A stretch of 64,000 nucleotides of DNA from Gammaproteobacteria bacterium. GTDB lineage: Bacteria; Pseudomonadota; Gammaproteobacteria; Poriferisulfidales; Poriferisulfidaceae. The stretch lies in assembly GCA_026713705.1 (NCBI GenBank), contig JAPONY010000051.1, positions 1 through 64,000 of the forward strand, written 5' to 3'. Position numbers and translations under genes: made by a program. A model generated the notes under the pieces. It had not been told where the DNA came from, did not search any database, and worked only from the letters and a program-made list of their open reading frames with translations. This document shows positions 54,568 through 64,000 of the stretch, in pieces. Position 1 is the stretch's first letter, and the number at the start of each line of letters is the position of its first letter.

Positions 54568-57500
54568 ATGAATCCGAGCAACGGCAATTCGGCGGAACCA
54601 GGCGGGCCGATCGCCTACATGGCGGGCAACGGTGTTGCCGCCAACCTGTTCATGGCCGCCATCCTGTTCGCCGGCCTCGTGGCGTTGACCGGCCTTGAGC
54701 GAGAAGCCTGGCCCACGCTGCCTTTCAACCAGATTGAAGTTTCCATGGCCTACCCCGGGGCCACTCCCGAGGAAGTCGAAGAATCGATCGTCGTCAAGAT
54801 CGAGGAACAGGTCGAATCGCTGGATGACGTAAAAACGGTCAAATCCATCTCGGCACCAGGCATGGCGTCCGTCAAAATCGAGGTGAAATCGGGCACGGAC
54901 ATCAACCGGACCCTGGACGACATCGAATCGGCCGTCAACCGAATCCAGTCCTTTCCAGTCAGCGCGGAACGCCCTGAAATCAGGGAGCTGACCAACCGGC
55001 AAAGCATGATTCGCCTCATCGTCTACGGTGACGTCTCCGAGCATTCGCTGAAGGAACTGGCCTACCAGATCGAAGACAGCCTTGCCTCGCTTCCCGCCGT
55101 GTCCCAAGTCGAAACCAGCGGCACGCGCAATTACGAGATATCCATCGAAGTGCCCTTGCATCGGCTGCGGGCTCTCGGCCTTACCCTCGGCGACGTCGCG
55201 AATACGATTCGCCGCAGTTCCCTTGATCTATCCGCCGGTCGCATCGAAACCCAAGAGTCCCAGGTACGCGTGCGCACCCTTGGCCAGCGCTATGACCAGC
55301 AGGACTTCGAGGAAATTGTCGTCCTCAGCCGTGATGATGGCACGGTCGTACGTCTCGGCGATATCGCCGAAGTCCACGACGGTTTCGAGGATGTCGACCT
55401 GATCGTCCGGCATCAGGGTCAGCCAGCCGCCTATATCGAGGTCTACCGGGCCGACGGCGAGAAGGTGATGGACGTCGCCACGACGGTACAGCAGCACATT
55501 GCGAATGTGATTACTCCCTCCCTCCCCGGCGGCGTGAAAATCACCATCTGGAACGACGAATCCCAGACCTATGCGGAACGAGTCGATCTTCTCCTCAAGA
55601 ACGGCCTCCTGGGGCTGATGCTCGTCTTCATCGCACTGGCTTTGTTTCTCGAGATCCGGCTCGCCCTGTGGGTGGCCGCCGGTTTGGCCATTTCGGGGAT
55701 CGGCGCCCTGGCAGTCATGCTGGTCCTCGATATTGCAATCAACACCATTTCCCTGTTCGCATTCGTTCTCGCCATCGGCATCGTCGTCGATGACGCGATC
55801 GTCGTGGCAGAGCATATCCACTATGAACGGAAGAAGGGTCGATCGGGTGTGGTCGCCGCGATCCGAGGCGCGCGGCGAATCAAGGTTCCGTTGACTTTTG
55901 CCGTACTCACTTCGGTCGCCGCCTTCATTCCCCTGCTCTTCATTCCCGGAGGCATCGGAGAAATCTGGGGCGCATTGCCGGTCATCCTCATCTCCATGCT
56001 GCTGATTTCGTTGACCGAATCGCTGCTGATCCTTCCGAATCACCTGTCCCATCTGCACGGCCCCGAGTGGTCGCCGACCGGCGCGATCGACCGGTTCTTC
56101 TCGCGAACCCAGAGTCACGTGGACCACCTGCTGCACAAGTTCGTGGAAGGCCCCCTGGACCGGGGGCTGCGATTCGCGACCGGTCAGCCCGCCATCACGC
56201 TCGCGGGCGCCATCGGAATCTTCATCCTCAGCATCTCCCTGCTGCCGGCCGGCATCGTTGCGACGACTTTCGCAGATACGGTGGAGGGCGACTTCGTGAC
56301 GGCCACGCTCGAGATGCCCGACGGAACGACGGCACAGCGGACTTCCGAGGTGGCGGCAGAGCTTGAAGCCGCCGGTTTGCGGGTTATCGAGCGGTTCTCG
56401 CGCGAGCGCCCCGAGGGGGCGCCCTCCCTGCTGTCCGGCTCGACGGTGACCGTCGGCCAGGGTCCGCGAGTCGAAGGCGGAGGGCTTGACCCCAAACTTT
56501 CGCTGAGGCCGGAGGCCAACATCGCGGCCGTCGAATTCAAACTGCTGAGCGCACAGGAGAGGGAGATTTCCACCGGAGACGTCGTGCAGGCATGGCGCGA
56601 CGAGGTCGGCACCCTGCCCTACGTCCGCGGCATCGTCTTCAGTGGTGAAATCATCGACCTGGGGAATCCTGTCGAGGCTGTACTGTCGCATTCAGACCCG
56701 GACCGACTCGGAGAAATCGCAGACGCGGTGGTCAACGGCCTGCGTGGCATCGGAGGCGTCTACGACGTGCGTTCCGACCACACGCCGGGCATCCGGGAAA
56801 TCCAGCTCGAACTGCGACCCGAAGCGCGAACGCTCGGGCTCACCCTCGAGGGGATGGCTCAGCAGGCGCGCGCCGCCTTCTTCGGCGCGGAAGCCTTGCG
56901 TGTGCAGCGAGGCCGGGAGGAAGTCCGGGTTTACGTCCGCCTGCCCGAGGACGAGCGCAATGCCATCACCGACATCGAAAGCTACTTGATTCGAACCCCG
57001 GCCGGAGCCGAGGTCCCGCTCAACCAGGTCGCCCAACTGAATTCAGGCACGTCGCCACCGACGGTCCGGCGCAAGGACGGGCAACGGGTCGTCACGGTCA
57101 CTGCGGATGTCGACGACACCGTGATTTCCGGCAACGAGGCCAACCGGATCCTGGCCGACTCCATCCTCGCGAAACTGGGCGCCTCGGATCCCGGCCTGAC
57201 ATATGCGTTCGGAGGCGAGCAACAGCAGCAGATCGAATCCCTGGATTCGCTCTACCGCGGCTTCGCGATCGCGCTGTTCATGATTTTCGTCCTGCTGGCC
57301 ATCCCTCTTCGCTCCTACACCAAGCCGTTCATTATCATGGCCGTCGTTCCGCTTGGAATCGTCGGCGCGATCATGGGCCACTGGATCCTGGGGATCGCCA
57401 TGGGCGCGGTCTCCTTCATGGGAATTTTTGGCCTCAGCGGCGTGGTGGTGAACGACTCCCTCGTCATGATGGACTTCATCGACCAGCGGCTCCGCGAGGG

Positions 57501-57780
57501 CGACCCGGCGCGAACCGCGATCATCGAGGGTGCCAAGGGACGTTTCCGGCCGATCTTTCTCACCTCCGTCACCACTTTCCTCGGCTTCACGCCCTTGATT
57601 CTTGAGCGCGCCATCCAGGCCCAATTCCTGATTCCCTTTGCCGCCTCGCTGGGTTTCGGCATCATGATTACCACGGCCATGCTGATGTTCGTAGTCCCCG
57701 CGCTCTCCACGATTCACTTGCGAGTGATTTCCCGGCGCGGAAGTCTCGGCTCCCCCGCGCAAGCCCAAACCGCAGGCTAG
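54568..57780 (+). CDS. Efflux RND transporter permease (AcrB/HAE1 family)
   Basis: 1070 aa; VEVSMAYPGATPEEVEESIVVKIEEQVESLDDVKTVKS-type region, FVLAIGIVVDDAIVVAEH, multiple TM segments. Confidence 0.95.
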   Translation: MNPSNGNSAEPGGPIAYMAGNGVAANLFMAAILFAGLVALTGLEREAWPTLPFNQIEVSMAYPGATPEEVEESIVVKIEEQVESLDDVKTVKSISAPGMASVKIEVKSGTDINRTLDDIESAVNRIQSFPVSAERPEIRELTNRQSMIRLIVYGDVSEHSLKELAYQIEDSLASLPAVSQVETSGTRNYEISIEVPLHRLRALGLTLGDVANTIRRSSLDLSAGRIETQESQVRVRTLGQRYDQQDFEEIVVLSRDDGTVVRLGDIAEVHDGFEDVDLIVRHQGQPAAYIEVYRADGEKVMDVATTVQQHIANVITPSLPGGVKITIWNDESQTYAERVDLLLKNGLLGLMLVFIALALFLEIRLALWVAAGLAISGIGALAVMLVLDIAINTISLFAFVLAIGIVVDDAIVVAEHIHYERKKGRSGVVAAIRGARRIKVPLTFAVLTSVAAFIPLLFIPGGIGEIWGALPVILISMLLISLTESLLILPNHLSHLHGPEWSPTGAIDRFFSRTQSHVDHLLHKFVEGPLDRGLRFATGQPAITLAGAIGIFILSISLLPAGIVATTFADTVEGDFVTATLEMPDGTTAQRTSEVAAELEAAGLRVIERFSRERPEGAPSLLSGSTVTVGQGPRVEGGGLDPKLSLRPEANIAAVEFKLLSAQEREISTGDVVQAWRDEVGTLPYVRGIVFSGEIIDLGNPVEAVLSHSDPDRLGEIADAVVNGLRGIGGVYDVRSDHTPGIREIQLELRPEARTLGLTLEGMAQQARAAFFGAEALRVQRGREEVRVYVRLPEDERNAITDIESYLIRTPAGAEVPLNQVAQLNSGTSPPTVRRKDGQRVVTVTADVDDTVISGNEANRILADSILAKLGASDPGLTYAFGGEQQQQIESLDSLYRGFAIALFMIFVLLAIPLRSYTKPFIIMAVVPLGIVGAIMGHWILGIAMGAVSFMGIFGLSGVVVNDSLVMMDFIDQRLREGDPARTAIIEGAKGRFRPIFLTSVTTFLGFTPLILERAIQAQFLIPFAASLGFGIMITTAMLMFVVPALSTIHLRVISRRGSLGSPAQAQTAG

Positions 57781-57850
57781 CGAATCGGTCGGGGTTTCAT
57801 TTTGCGCGCAGGCAGTCGCGCGGACCCTTTTCCGCAAACCGCTCCCTGAC

Positions 57851-59059
57851 TTACTGAACCGCGTCAGTCCCGGTCTGCACCCTCATGCCTTCGGTGGCGA
57901 ACTGGAGGCCGCCAGTGACCACCTGCTGCCCATTTTCGAGAGGCCCCGCAACATAGGCTTCATCGTTGACACGCTGCAGGACATGCACCGGGACAATATG
58001 CACGGCACCGTCGCCGTGAACCACCCAGACTTCATTGCCCGGCTGCAAGGCCGCCCGGGGAACTCGATAATACGCCCCTGAAGTGAGACCTTCGATCGCC
58101 ACTTCCACGAACTTGCCGACTAAAAGCGGCGGGGCCCCGCTGGCCCCGTTCGATGAAACATCCCTGGAGAAAGGGTTCGGCACGCGCACGATCACGTCGA
58201 TCGTTCGCGTCTGCTTATCCAGCGACACTTCCGCCCGGTCCACATAGCCTTCCCAAGTGTGGTTGCCCTCGCCATAGCGGGCAATCACGTGTGCAGGCAC
58301 CTGTTGTTCGGAATCTCCGGCCCGAAGCTCCCACAGTCCGGGAATCAAAGCCGCATTCGCATCGGACAGCGGCACGACCACCTCGACGGCATCCGTGGCG
58401 AAGATACGGCCGACAGCCTGTCCCGCAGTTAAAAATTGTCCCAAATCCACCGATTCGTCTCGCACATAGCCATCAAAGGGTGCCCGAACCTGGGTACGGG
58501 ACAGTGCCAGTTTGGCGTCAGCGACCCGGGCTTCCTCACGATCAAGCGCGGCCTCGGCCGCCTTCAACTGGGGTTCCCGCAGGGTCAGCGGATTCGCCCG
58601 GCGCGCCGAAGACTCTCCCTTGGAGCGCCGGCCGGAGAACTGTTCGTATTCGGTACGGGCAATTTCCGCTTTCTCCCTGGCCTCCAGGAGCTCCACGCGC
58701 TTGGCCTCAAGATCCGCCTCCGCTTCGCGTACGCGGTACAGGTAGTCCTCTTCCTCGATCCGGAAGATCGCCTGATCCGCTTCGACCCGGCCGCCACTCT
58801 GGAAACTCGGGTTGATCCAGACCACCTTGCCGCTGATTTGCGGAATGATGTCGACTTCCGCGCTGGGCCGCACGGTTCCGGCTCCGTACACCGGGATGGA
58901 GCCGTCGCCAAGCACGACGCGGCCGGTCTGCGCAAATGGAATCTGGGGCGGAGGCTCACGCCGCTCGGGCTCGGGCGCCAGTGACACCAATAGGGTCGCC
59001 AACCCGACAGAGGCGGCAATGATGACAACGGCAACCAGGAAACCAGTTCGTCTGCCCAT
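57851..59059 (-). CDS. Efflux RND periplasmic adaptor subunit (membrane fusion protein)
   Basis: IPQISGKVVWINPSFQSGGRVEADQAIFRIEEEDY lipoyl-like region; ALSRTQVRAPFDGYVRDESVDLGQFL. Confidence 0.93.
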   Translation of the reverse strand: MGRRTGFLVAVVIIAASVGLATLLVSLAPEPERREPPPQIPFAQTGRVVLGDGSIPVYGAGTVRPSAEVDIIPQISGKVVWINPSFQSGGRVEADQAIFRIEEEDYLYRVREAEADLEAKRVELLEAREKAEIARTEYEQFSGRRSKGESSARRANPLTLREPQLKAAEAALDREEARVADAKLALSRTQVRAPFDGYVRDESVDLGQFLTAGQAVGRIFATDAVEVVVPLSDANAALIPGLWELRAGDSEQQVPAHVIARYGEGNHTWEGYVDRAEVSLDKQTRTIDVIVRVPNPFSRDVSSNGASGAPPLLVGKFVEVAIEGLTSGAYYRVPRAALQPGNEVWVVHGDGAVHIVPVHVLQRVNDEAYVAGPLENGQQVVTGGLQFATEGMRVQTGTDAVQ

Positions 59060-59116
59060 ACTAATTCGGGGAATTGATTCGGACCAAATCGTCTGCCGCC
59101 TATCCTAGCACCCTGT

Positions 59117-60670
59117 TTAGTCGGCGGATGCCGCTGCGGACTGTGAATCCACCGTACGGGCGGAATTGCCCGGCTGAGACGTCGTTGCTCCGGAAGTCAC
59201 CCACGTACCTCCCAAGGCACGGTGCAGCGTCAGGCGCGCATAACCCAAGTCGCGCTCTGCCGCCGCGAGGGCGGAATTTGCGCTGACGAGAGTCTGCGAG
59301 GCAGTCAAGTAGTCTTCGTAGTCCGCCACCCCGGATTGATATCGCCGTTCCTGATACTCCGCTTCAGCCCGCGCCTCCTCGGCGAAAGATTTCCGCAGGG
59401 TATAGAAGCGATGACGGGTCGCCCATCCGGCCAGGGCGGCCTCGACTTCATTCACCGCAGTGACGACGGCATGTCCATAGGCGGCAACGGCCTCGTTCCA
59501 CCGGTTTTCGGCAAGCGTCACATTTTGCTGCAGGCGGGATCCCTGGAACACCGGGCCCAGCAAGTTCACGGTCAGGTTGCGGAACCATTGGTCGGGGTGG
59601 AACCAATTTTCGAAGTCTGAATTCTGTAGCCCGATGGAACCGCCCAGCGACAAGGACGGCCGCAACTCTGCGCGCCGCACGCCAACCATGTAACGGGCCG
59701 CCTCCATTCTCTGCCTTGCCGCACCCACGTCAGGACGCTGCGTTAAAAGATCCGCCGGGATTCCCGCCGGGACGGGTTCAAGCTCCCCCAAGGACGGCAA
59801 CGTCTCAGGCAGCAGATCCGTCAAGTCCTCACGGAACCCTCCCAGCAGCACCCACAGGCGCGCTTCCGCATCGGCCAGCCGTCCTTCGATGGCCGGCAGT
59901 TCGGTCTCCGCGTCCCACAGGCTTCGGCGCACCCGGTAGAGATCGCGGGCACTGTCCACCCCGCTGTCGTACCGGAACGCGGTCAGTTTTTCGCGTTCCC
60001 TGAAAATCTCCGCGATTTCTTCCGACAGTTCCCATTGGCGCCGCAGATGGGCGATTTCCAAGTACGTGCGCACGGTCTCGGCCACGACCCCGATGCGGGC
60101 AGCGCGGTAATCCCATTCCGAAGCCAGAAGCTCGGCTCCGGCAACACGCGCCTCATTGAGGTTGCGGTCCCAGAAATCGACCTCATAGGAGAAGTCGATG
60201 CTGAAGGTATAGGTCGTCAGGCCAATCCGGTCTGGGAGCTGCAGTTGAAAGTTCTGATCCAACTCGTCCACTTGTGCGCCGATCCCTGCATTCGTCGGCG
60301 CGCTGGTGTCTTCGAGGCCGGCGCTCGGCTGAATCCGTGGAGCCCTGATGGAATCCGCGATTCGCTCTCTTGCCCTCGCCTGCTCCACCCGGGCCACCGC
60401 TTCCGCCAAATCAAAGTTCGAGGTGAGGACGGTCTCGACCATCCGGTTTAAGGCCGGGTCGTTGAATGCATTCCACCATTCCGATGGGGCATATTCGCCA
60501 GATACGGCATCGACCGAGAATTCTTCGGGTAATTGCGCCACCGGCCCAGAAGCCGGAGGAACCAGCGAAGGCGAGCAAGCGGCAACGAGGCAACTGGCCA
60601 AGATCGGAAATACCGCCGCCGGTACGGTGTACCCTCGCGGTCTTATGATTGCAGTCCGAAAATCCGGCAT
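59117..60670 (-). CDS. Outer-membrane efflux lipoprotein (NodT/TolC family)
   Basis: Lipobox-like SCLVAAC; YEVDFWDRNLNEARVAGAELLASEWDYRAARIGVVAETVRTYLEI typical of OMF. Start uncertain: MPDFRTA at 60670 chosen, other Met/ORF start up to 60754. Confidence 0.9.
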   Translation of the reverse strand: MPDFRTAIIRPRGYTVPAAVFPILASCLVAACSPSLVPPASGPVAQLPEEFSVDAVSGEYAPSEWWNAFNDPALNRMVETVLTSNFDLAEAVARVEQARARERIADSIRAPRIQPSAGLEDTSAPTNAGIGAQVDELDQNFQLQLPDRIGLTTYTFSIDFSYEVDFWDRNLNEARVAGAELLASEWDYRAARIGVVAETVRTYLEIAHLRRQWELSEEIAEIFREREKLTAFRYDSGVDSARDLYRVRRSLWDAETELPAIEGRLADAEARLWVLLGGFREDLTDLLPETLPSLGELEPVPAGIPADLLTQRPDVGAARQRMEAARYMVGVRRAELRPSLSLGGSIGLQNSDFENWFHPDQWFRNLTVNLLGPVFQGSRLQQNVTLAENRWNEAVAAYGHAVVTAVNEVEAALAGWATRHRFYTLRKSFAEEARAEAEYQERRYQSGVADYEDYLTASQTLVSANSALAAAERDLGYARLTLHRALGGTWVTSGATTSQPGNSARTVDSQSAAASAD

Positions 60671-60872
60671 AGATTGCATAGGGGGGGCCAGACCGTTCCG
60701 GCTGTCTGAGACCCGATAAATGAGCGGCAAGCTGGCTCTCATCGTGATCTGCATAGCAGCGGCATGCCGTCTGCTCCCCCAAGGTTGGTGGCACTCTATT
60801 ATATGGGTCTGGATTCAACTCGTTACTGCTACAGATTGAAAAACCTCGCACGACACCCTGAATCCCTGGGGT

Positions 60873-60910
60873 TACCTTTCGTATACTTTAGTGTCTACCT
60901 TTGGTATGCT
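60873..60910 (+). promoter_or_regulatory. Tandem direct repeat upstream of the toxin-antitoxin-like module
   Basis: TACCTTTCGTATACT (60873-60887) and TACCTTTGGTATGCT (60896-60910), 23-bp period, 13/15 identical. Confidence 0.6.
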
Positions 60911-60947
60911 ATTCGGCAAGACCTGAATCACTATGGGAGATTTCGTT

Positions 60948-61346
60948 ATGCCTGCGACCCACATGACGACAACCAAAATTGACCGCGATTCTCTCGCCAA
61001 ACTTCGCATGCTTGCGGATCGCGAGAAACGTAGCCAGCCTGGCCAACTGGCCGTTTTGATCGACGCTGCGTTTCGGTCAAACCCGGCTGAACTTGCCGAT
61101 CAGGAATTCCTCGGCGGCGTCATGGATTCCCTCGTCGAAAACGCCGAAGCTGGAATGGCCGCCGAGACCGCGATTCAACATGCCAAGGAATTCTCGGCCG
61201 CCGGCCGCATTAGCTGGGGCGAAGAAGACGGGAAGATCATCGGCGTATTGCCCGATGGCTCTCGCTGCGACGTTGACGGCAACGTCTTGAACAAATCACG
61301 GTCTGCCCCGGCACAACCTATCTCTGCGACTGCGGCCGAGTCGTGA
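60948..61346 (+). CDS. Putative antitoxin (ribbon-helix-helix-like N-terminus)
   Basis: MPATHMTTTKIDRDSLAKLRMLADREKRSQPGQLAVLIDAAF followed by an acidic region; immediately upstream of a zeta-toxin-like gene. Confidence 0.55.
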   Translation: MPATHMTTTKIDRDSLAKLRMLADREKRSQPGQLAVLIDAAFRSNPAELADQEFLGGVMDSLVENAEAGMAAETAIQHAKEFSAAGRISWGEEDGKIIGVLPDGSRCDVDGNVLNKSRSAPAQPISATAAES

Positions 61347-61379
61347 CCGTCGGCCGTATTCAGGGCGGCCATTAACAAT

Positions 61380-62018
61380 ATGGCTGCTGAGAAGCCCGTA
61401 TTAATCCTCATTTGCGGCATCAATGGTGCGGGGAAAACCACGTTCTACTACGAACAGGTCAAGCCCCTCCTTGATCGGTCCGGGCGCGAGTATCCATTCG
61501 TCAATGCGGACGAAATAGAGGAAGCCAAGTTTCCCAATGAAGTCGGAGAACACGGCCCAGAGATAGGCAAGCTGACCGCTGAAATCCGCGACCAGTACTT
61601 AAAGGCGAGGCAGTCTTTCATCACCGAAACGGTTTTCTCTCATGAGTCGGAAAACCGACTCGTTGAAGATGCCCAAAAAGCCGGATTCGAAGTCATGCTG
61701 AACCATATCCATGTCAATTCCGCGAGACTGGCTTACAAGCGGGTTCGAGATCGGGTCGGCTCCGGCGGCCACGACGTGCACAAAGACAAAATCTTCTCGC
61801 GTTACGACCGCACCGTGGGCAATATCCAAAAAGCGAGCATGGTTGCCGATCGCACCTATGTTTGGGACAACTCCCGCCAATCCGGCCACTCAGGCGTGAT
61901 TTACCGGTTCGTTATGACGATGGCCATGGGCAAAATCATCAGACTTGCGGGCCCCCTACCCGACTGGGCGCATAAGATGTACCGAGCCCAGATCGAAGAC
62001 TTTAATAAAAGACGTTAG
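61380..62018 (+). CDS. Zeta-toxin-like P-loop kinase
   Basis: LILICGINGAGKTTFYYEQ Walker A; FVNADEIEEAKF; FITETVFSHESE; VRDRVGSGGHDVHKDKIFSRYDRTVGN as in zeta-toxin family proteins. Confidence 0.82.
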   Translation: MAAEKPVLILICGINGAGKTTFYYEQVKPLLDRSGREYPFVNADEIEEAKFPNEVGEHGPEIGKLTAEIRDQYLKARQSFITETVFSHESENRLVEDAQKAGFEVMLNHIHVNSARLAYKRVRDRVGSGGHDVHKDKIFSRYDRTVGNIQKASMVADRTYVWDNSRQSGHSGVIYRFVMTMAMGKIIRLAGPLPDWAHKMYRAQIEDFNKRR

Positions 62019-62183
62019 ACCAACCTGCGGACGATTACAGAAAAGGTCCGCCACCCAACGACGAGGCAGACGATGGTCTGGATTTCTGCGTCTTGCCGCT
62101 TGCGTCGTTTGGGTTTGACTAGTGTTGCCGGTTGCCACATCGCCGAATTCTGGTATCGTAAGGCAGTTTTCTCCCTGCTGATT

Positions 62184-63344
62184 ATGGAATCTAGGCCATC
62201 TGAACGCAGGATTTCGCGGGAATTGCGAGTGGACCGCATCAAACACTACGACATTGCCTCGCTTCCACCCTTTCCCGAGGGCTGGTACTTCGTTGGCAGT
62301 CGGCGGGCCATCCTGAAAGAAACACTGATCCAAAAGACCTGGATGGCCGAAAAGATCGTCGTCTGGTGCGACGATACCGGCCGTATCTGCGTAGCCGAAT
62401 CGACCTGCCCGCACTTGGGCTCCGAGCTGGGGCCTTCCGCAGGCGGCCAGGTTCGCGCCAGCTGTCTCGTCTGCCCGTTCCACGGCTACGAGTACGACAT
62501 CACCGGCGAATGCGTTGCCACGCCCTATGCCCCCCCGCCCAAATCGACTCGACTCCGAGTGTTCGAGACACGGGTGATGGATGATCTGGTCTTTGCCTGG
62601 TGGGGAAGCGGCGGACGGCCACCGCAGTGGGAGCTTCCCGAGGACCCGCCGATGGGTGCGGATTGGGATGCCATCGGGTATCGAACCATGCGGTTCCCCG
62701 GCCATCCCCAGGAGACCACCGAAAATTCCGTGGACATTGCGCACCTGCGGTACATTCACGGCTACGACAGCGTGCACCCGGTCGGCTCGGTTTCCAGAGA
62801 CGGGGCCCACCTCGAGAGTTCTTTCGATTTCAAACGAACCCGGGTCTTTGCCGGGGTCAAGACGATTTTCGACGTTTCCGCGATCGCGCACATCTATGGT
62901 TTTGGCTTCTCATACGTCGAAATCCGCGAACATTCCATCGGCATGGATTCGCGCCTGTGGGTGCTCGCCACGCCGACCGACGACCAACACCTTGAAATGG
63001 TGCTGGCCTCGCAAATGCGGATACTGCGAAAACCGAAGCGATTTGTGGCCGGTTTAGGGTTTCTCCCACCGGGATGGCGCACCCGGGCCATGAACGAAAT
63101 TATTCTGACCGCGCAAAAACGCGATGTTCTTCAGGACGTTACAATATGGGGTCAAAAGCGGTATCGCCCCCGCCCGCGGTTGTGTCAGGCTGACGGCGAG
63201 ATTGGAAAATACCGACGCTACTGCGAACAGTTCTACCCGGAGCACCCAGTCGGCAACCCAGACGAGCGTGGCAGTGAATCATCCAAGCATAGCAGCCCCG
63301 ATACCTCCGCGCAGGCATTGGACGAACAAGAGCAACTTTCATAA
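62184..63344 (+). CDS. Rieske [2Fe-2S] non-heme iron oxygenase, steroid/cholesterol-desaturase type
   Basis: Rieske motif CPHLGSELG...CLVCPFHGYEYD and mononuclear iron motif ENSVDIAHLRYIHG. Confidence 0.85.
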   Translation: MESRPSERRISRELRVDRIKHYDIASLPPFPEGWYFVGSRRAILKETLIQKTWMAEKIVVWCDDTGRICVAESTCPHLGSELGPSAGGQVRASCLVCPFHGYEYDITGECVATPYAPPPKSTRLRVFETRVMDDLVFAWWGSGGRPPQWELPEDPPMGADWDAIGYRTMRFPGHPQETTENSVDIAHLRYIHGYDSVHPVGSVSRDGAHLESSFDFKRTRVFAGVKTIFDVSAIAHIYGFGFSYVEIREHSIGMDSRLWVLATPTDDQHLEMVLASQMRILRKPKRFVAGLGFLPPGWRTRAMNEIILTAQKRDVLQDVTIWGQKRYRPRPRLCQADGEIGKYRRYCEQFYPEHPVGNPDERGSESSKHSSPDTSAQALDEQEQLS

Positions 63345-63356
63345 GGAAATCCGGTC

Positions 63357-64000
63357 GTGAGATTCGCTGAAGAAATACTCCTGATGCTGCTCGACGAGAA
63401 GACGGGGTATTTCATTCCCATTCCGGAATGGAAGATGTCCTGTGTGCTCGCGGGAGGCGTCCTGATGGACCTGGCGCTGGAGAACCGCATCGACACGGAT
63501 GTGGGTTCACTCACCCTGGTCGACGCGACCCCCACCGGCGACAACCTACTGGATCCGACGCTGGAAGAAATCGCCAAGGAAACCGACTCACACACCCCGC
63601 AATTCTGGGTCGAACGCATTGCACGGAACGCGGATTCGATCAATACGGAAGCGCTTGATCGTCTATCCAAAATAGGCATCCTGGATGCAGACGAGGCCGG
63701 GTTCTGGAACCTGTCCAGCAAGGTCGCGCGCTCAGGCCGCTATCCCCTGATGGACGGCAGGACCGGAGAAGAAATCAAGAGCCGCATCATGCGGACGCTG
63801 CTTGATGACGAGATCCCGGACCCGCGAGACATCGCCATCATCGGGCTCATGCACAGTTGCGGCGGCATCCGCGCGATGATGGAGCCCGAAGACTACGATC
63901 TTGCCGAAGAACGGATCGAACTTCTCAGCAAGATGGATCTGATCGGCCAGAACATCGGGGCGGCGGTACAAAGTTCCTATCGCCCCCCGGAGAGCATGCG
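63357..64000 (+). CDS. GPP34 family (Golgi phosphoprotein 3-like) protein, partial at window end; GTG start
   Basis: Own translation from GTG at 63357: VRFAEEILLMLLDEKTGYFIPIPEWKMSCVLAGGVLMDLALENRIDTDVGSLTLVDATPTGDNLLDPTLEEIAKE..., open to the window end; absent from the supplied ORF track. Confidence 0.75.
   Translation, partial: MRFAEEILLMLLDEKTGYFIPIPEWKMSCVLAGGVLMDLALENRIDTDVGSLTLVDATPTGDNLLDPTLEEIAKETDSHTPQFWVERIARNADSINTEALDRLSKIGILDADEAGFWNLSSKVARSGRYPLMDGRTGEEIKSRIMRTLLDDEIPDPRDIAIIGLMHSCGGIRAMMEPEDYDLAEERIELLSKMDLIGQNIGAAVQSSYRPPESM

Noticed and set aside
55228-56691. 487-aa minus-strand ORF opposite the RND pump gene
   Set aside because: Composition is a shadow of the high-GC plus-strand gene; no plausible domain.

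Overview
The window is a dense bacterial chromosome segment, probably from a proteobacterium with methylotrophy-type C1 genes. Backbone content: a seven-gene tetrahydromethanopterin (H4MPT) formaldehyde-oxidation block (fae, CitG-like, RimK-like ATP-grasp, mch, ATP-grasp, mtdB, beta-RFAP synthase); purL; tmRNA; ferredoxin; an AddB-like nuclease; family 4 uracil-DNA glycosylase; leuA; an acyl-CoA ligase plus LIV-type ABC transporter operon; tadA-guaA-guaB; ubiA; bioB-bioF; coaBC-dut-phosphomannomutase; arsC-like; rraA; pssA; ilvC-ilvH-ilvB; and an RND efflux system. Accessory content: an N-terminally truncated TcmP-like gene at the left edge; a PaeR7I/XhoI-like type II R-M pair flush against the tmRNA 3' end; a five-gene, tightly coupled Type III-like R-M operon with an OLD-like ATPase/TOPRIM protein and two uncharacterised ORFs (44.9-54.0 kb); a zeta-toxin-like TA module with an unfamiliar antitoxin and a repeated operator; and a steroid-type Rieske oxygenase next to a GPP34-family gene missing from the supplied ORF track. 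The most promising candidates for something new are the five-gene operon, a 26-codon-scale membrane smORF with a strong Shine-Dalgarno between ilvC and pssA, and the zeta-toxin module. No CRISPR array, tRNA, rRNA or transposase was recognised by eye. All family assignments come from reading motifs; no searches were run.
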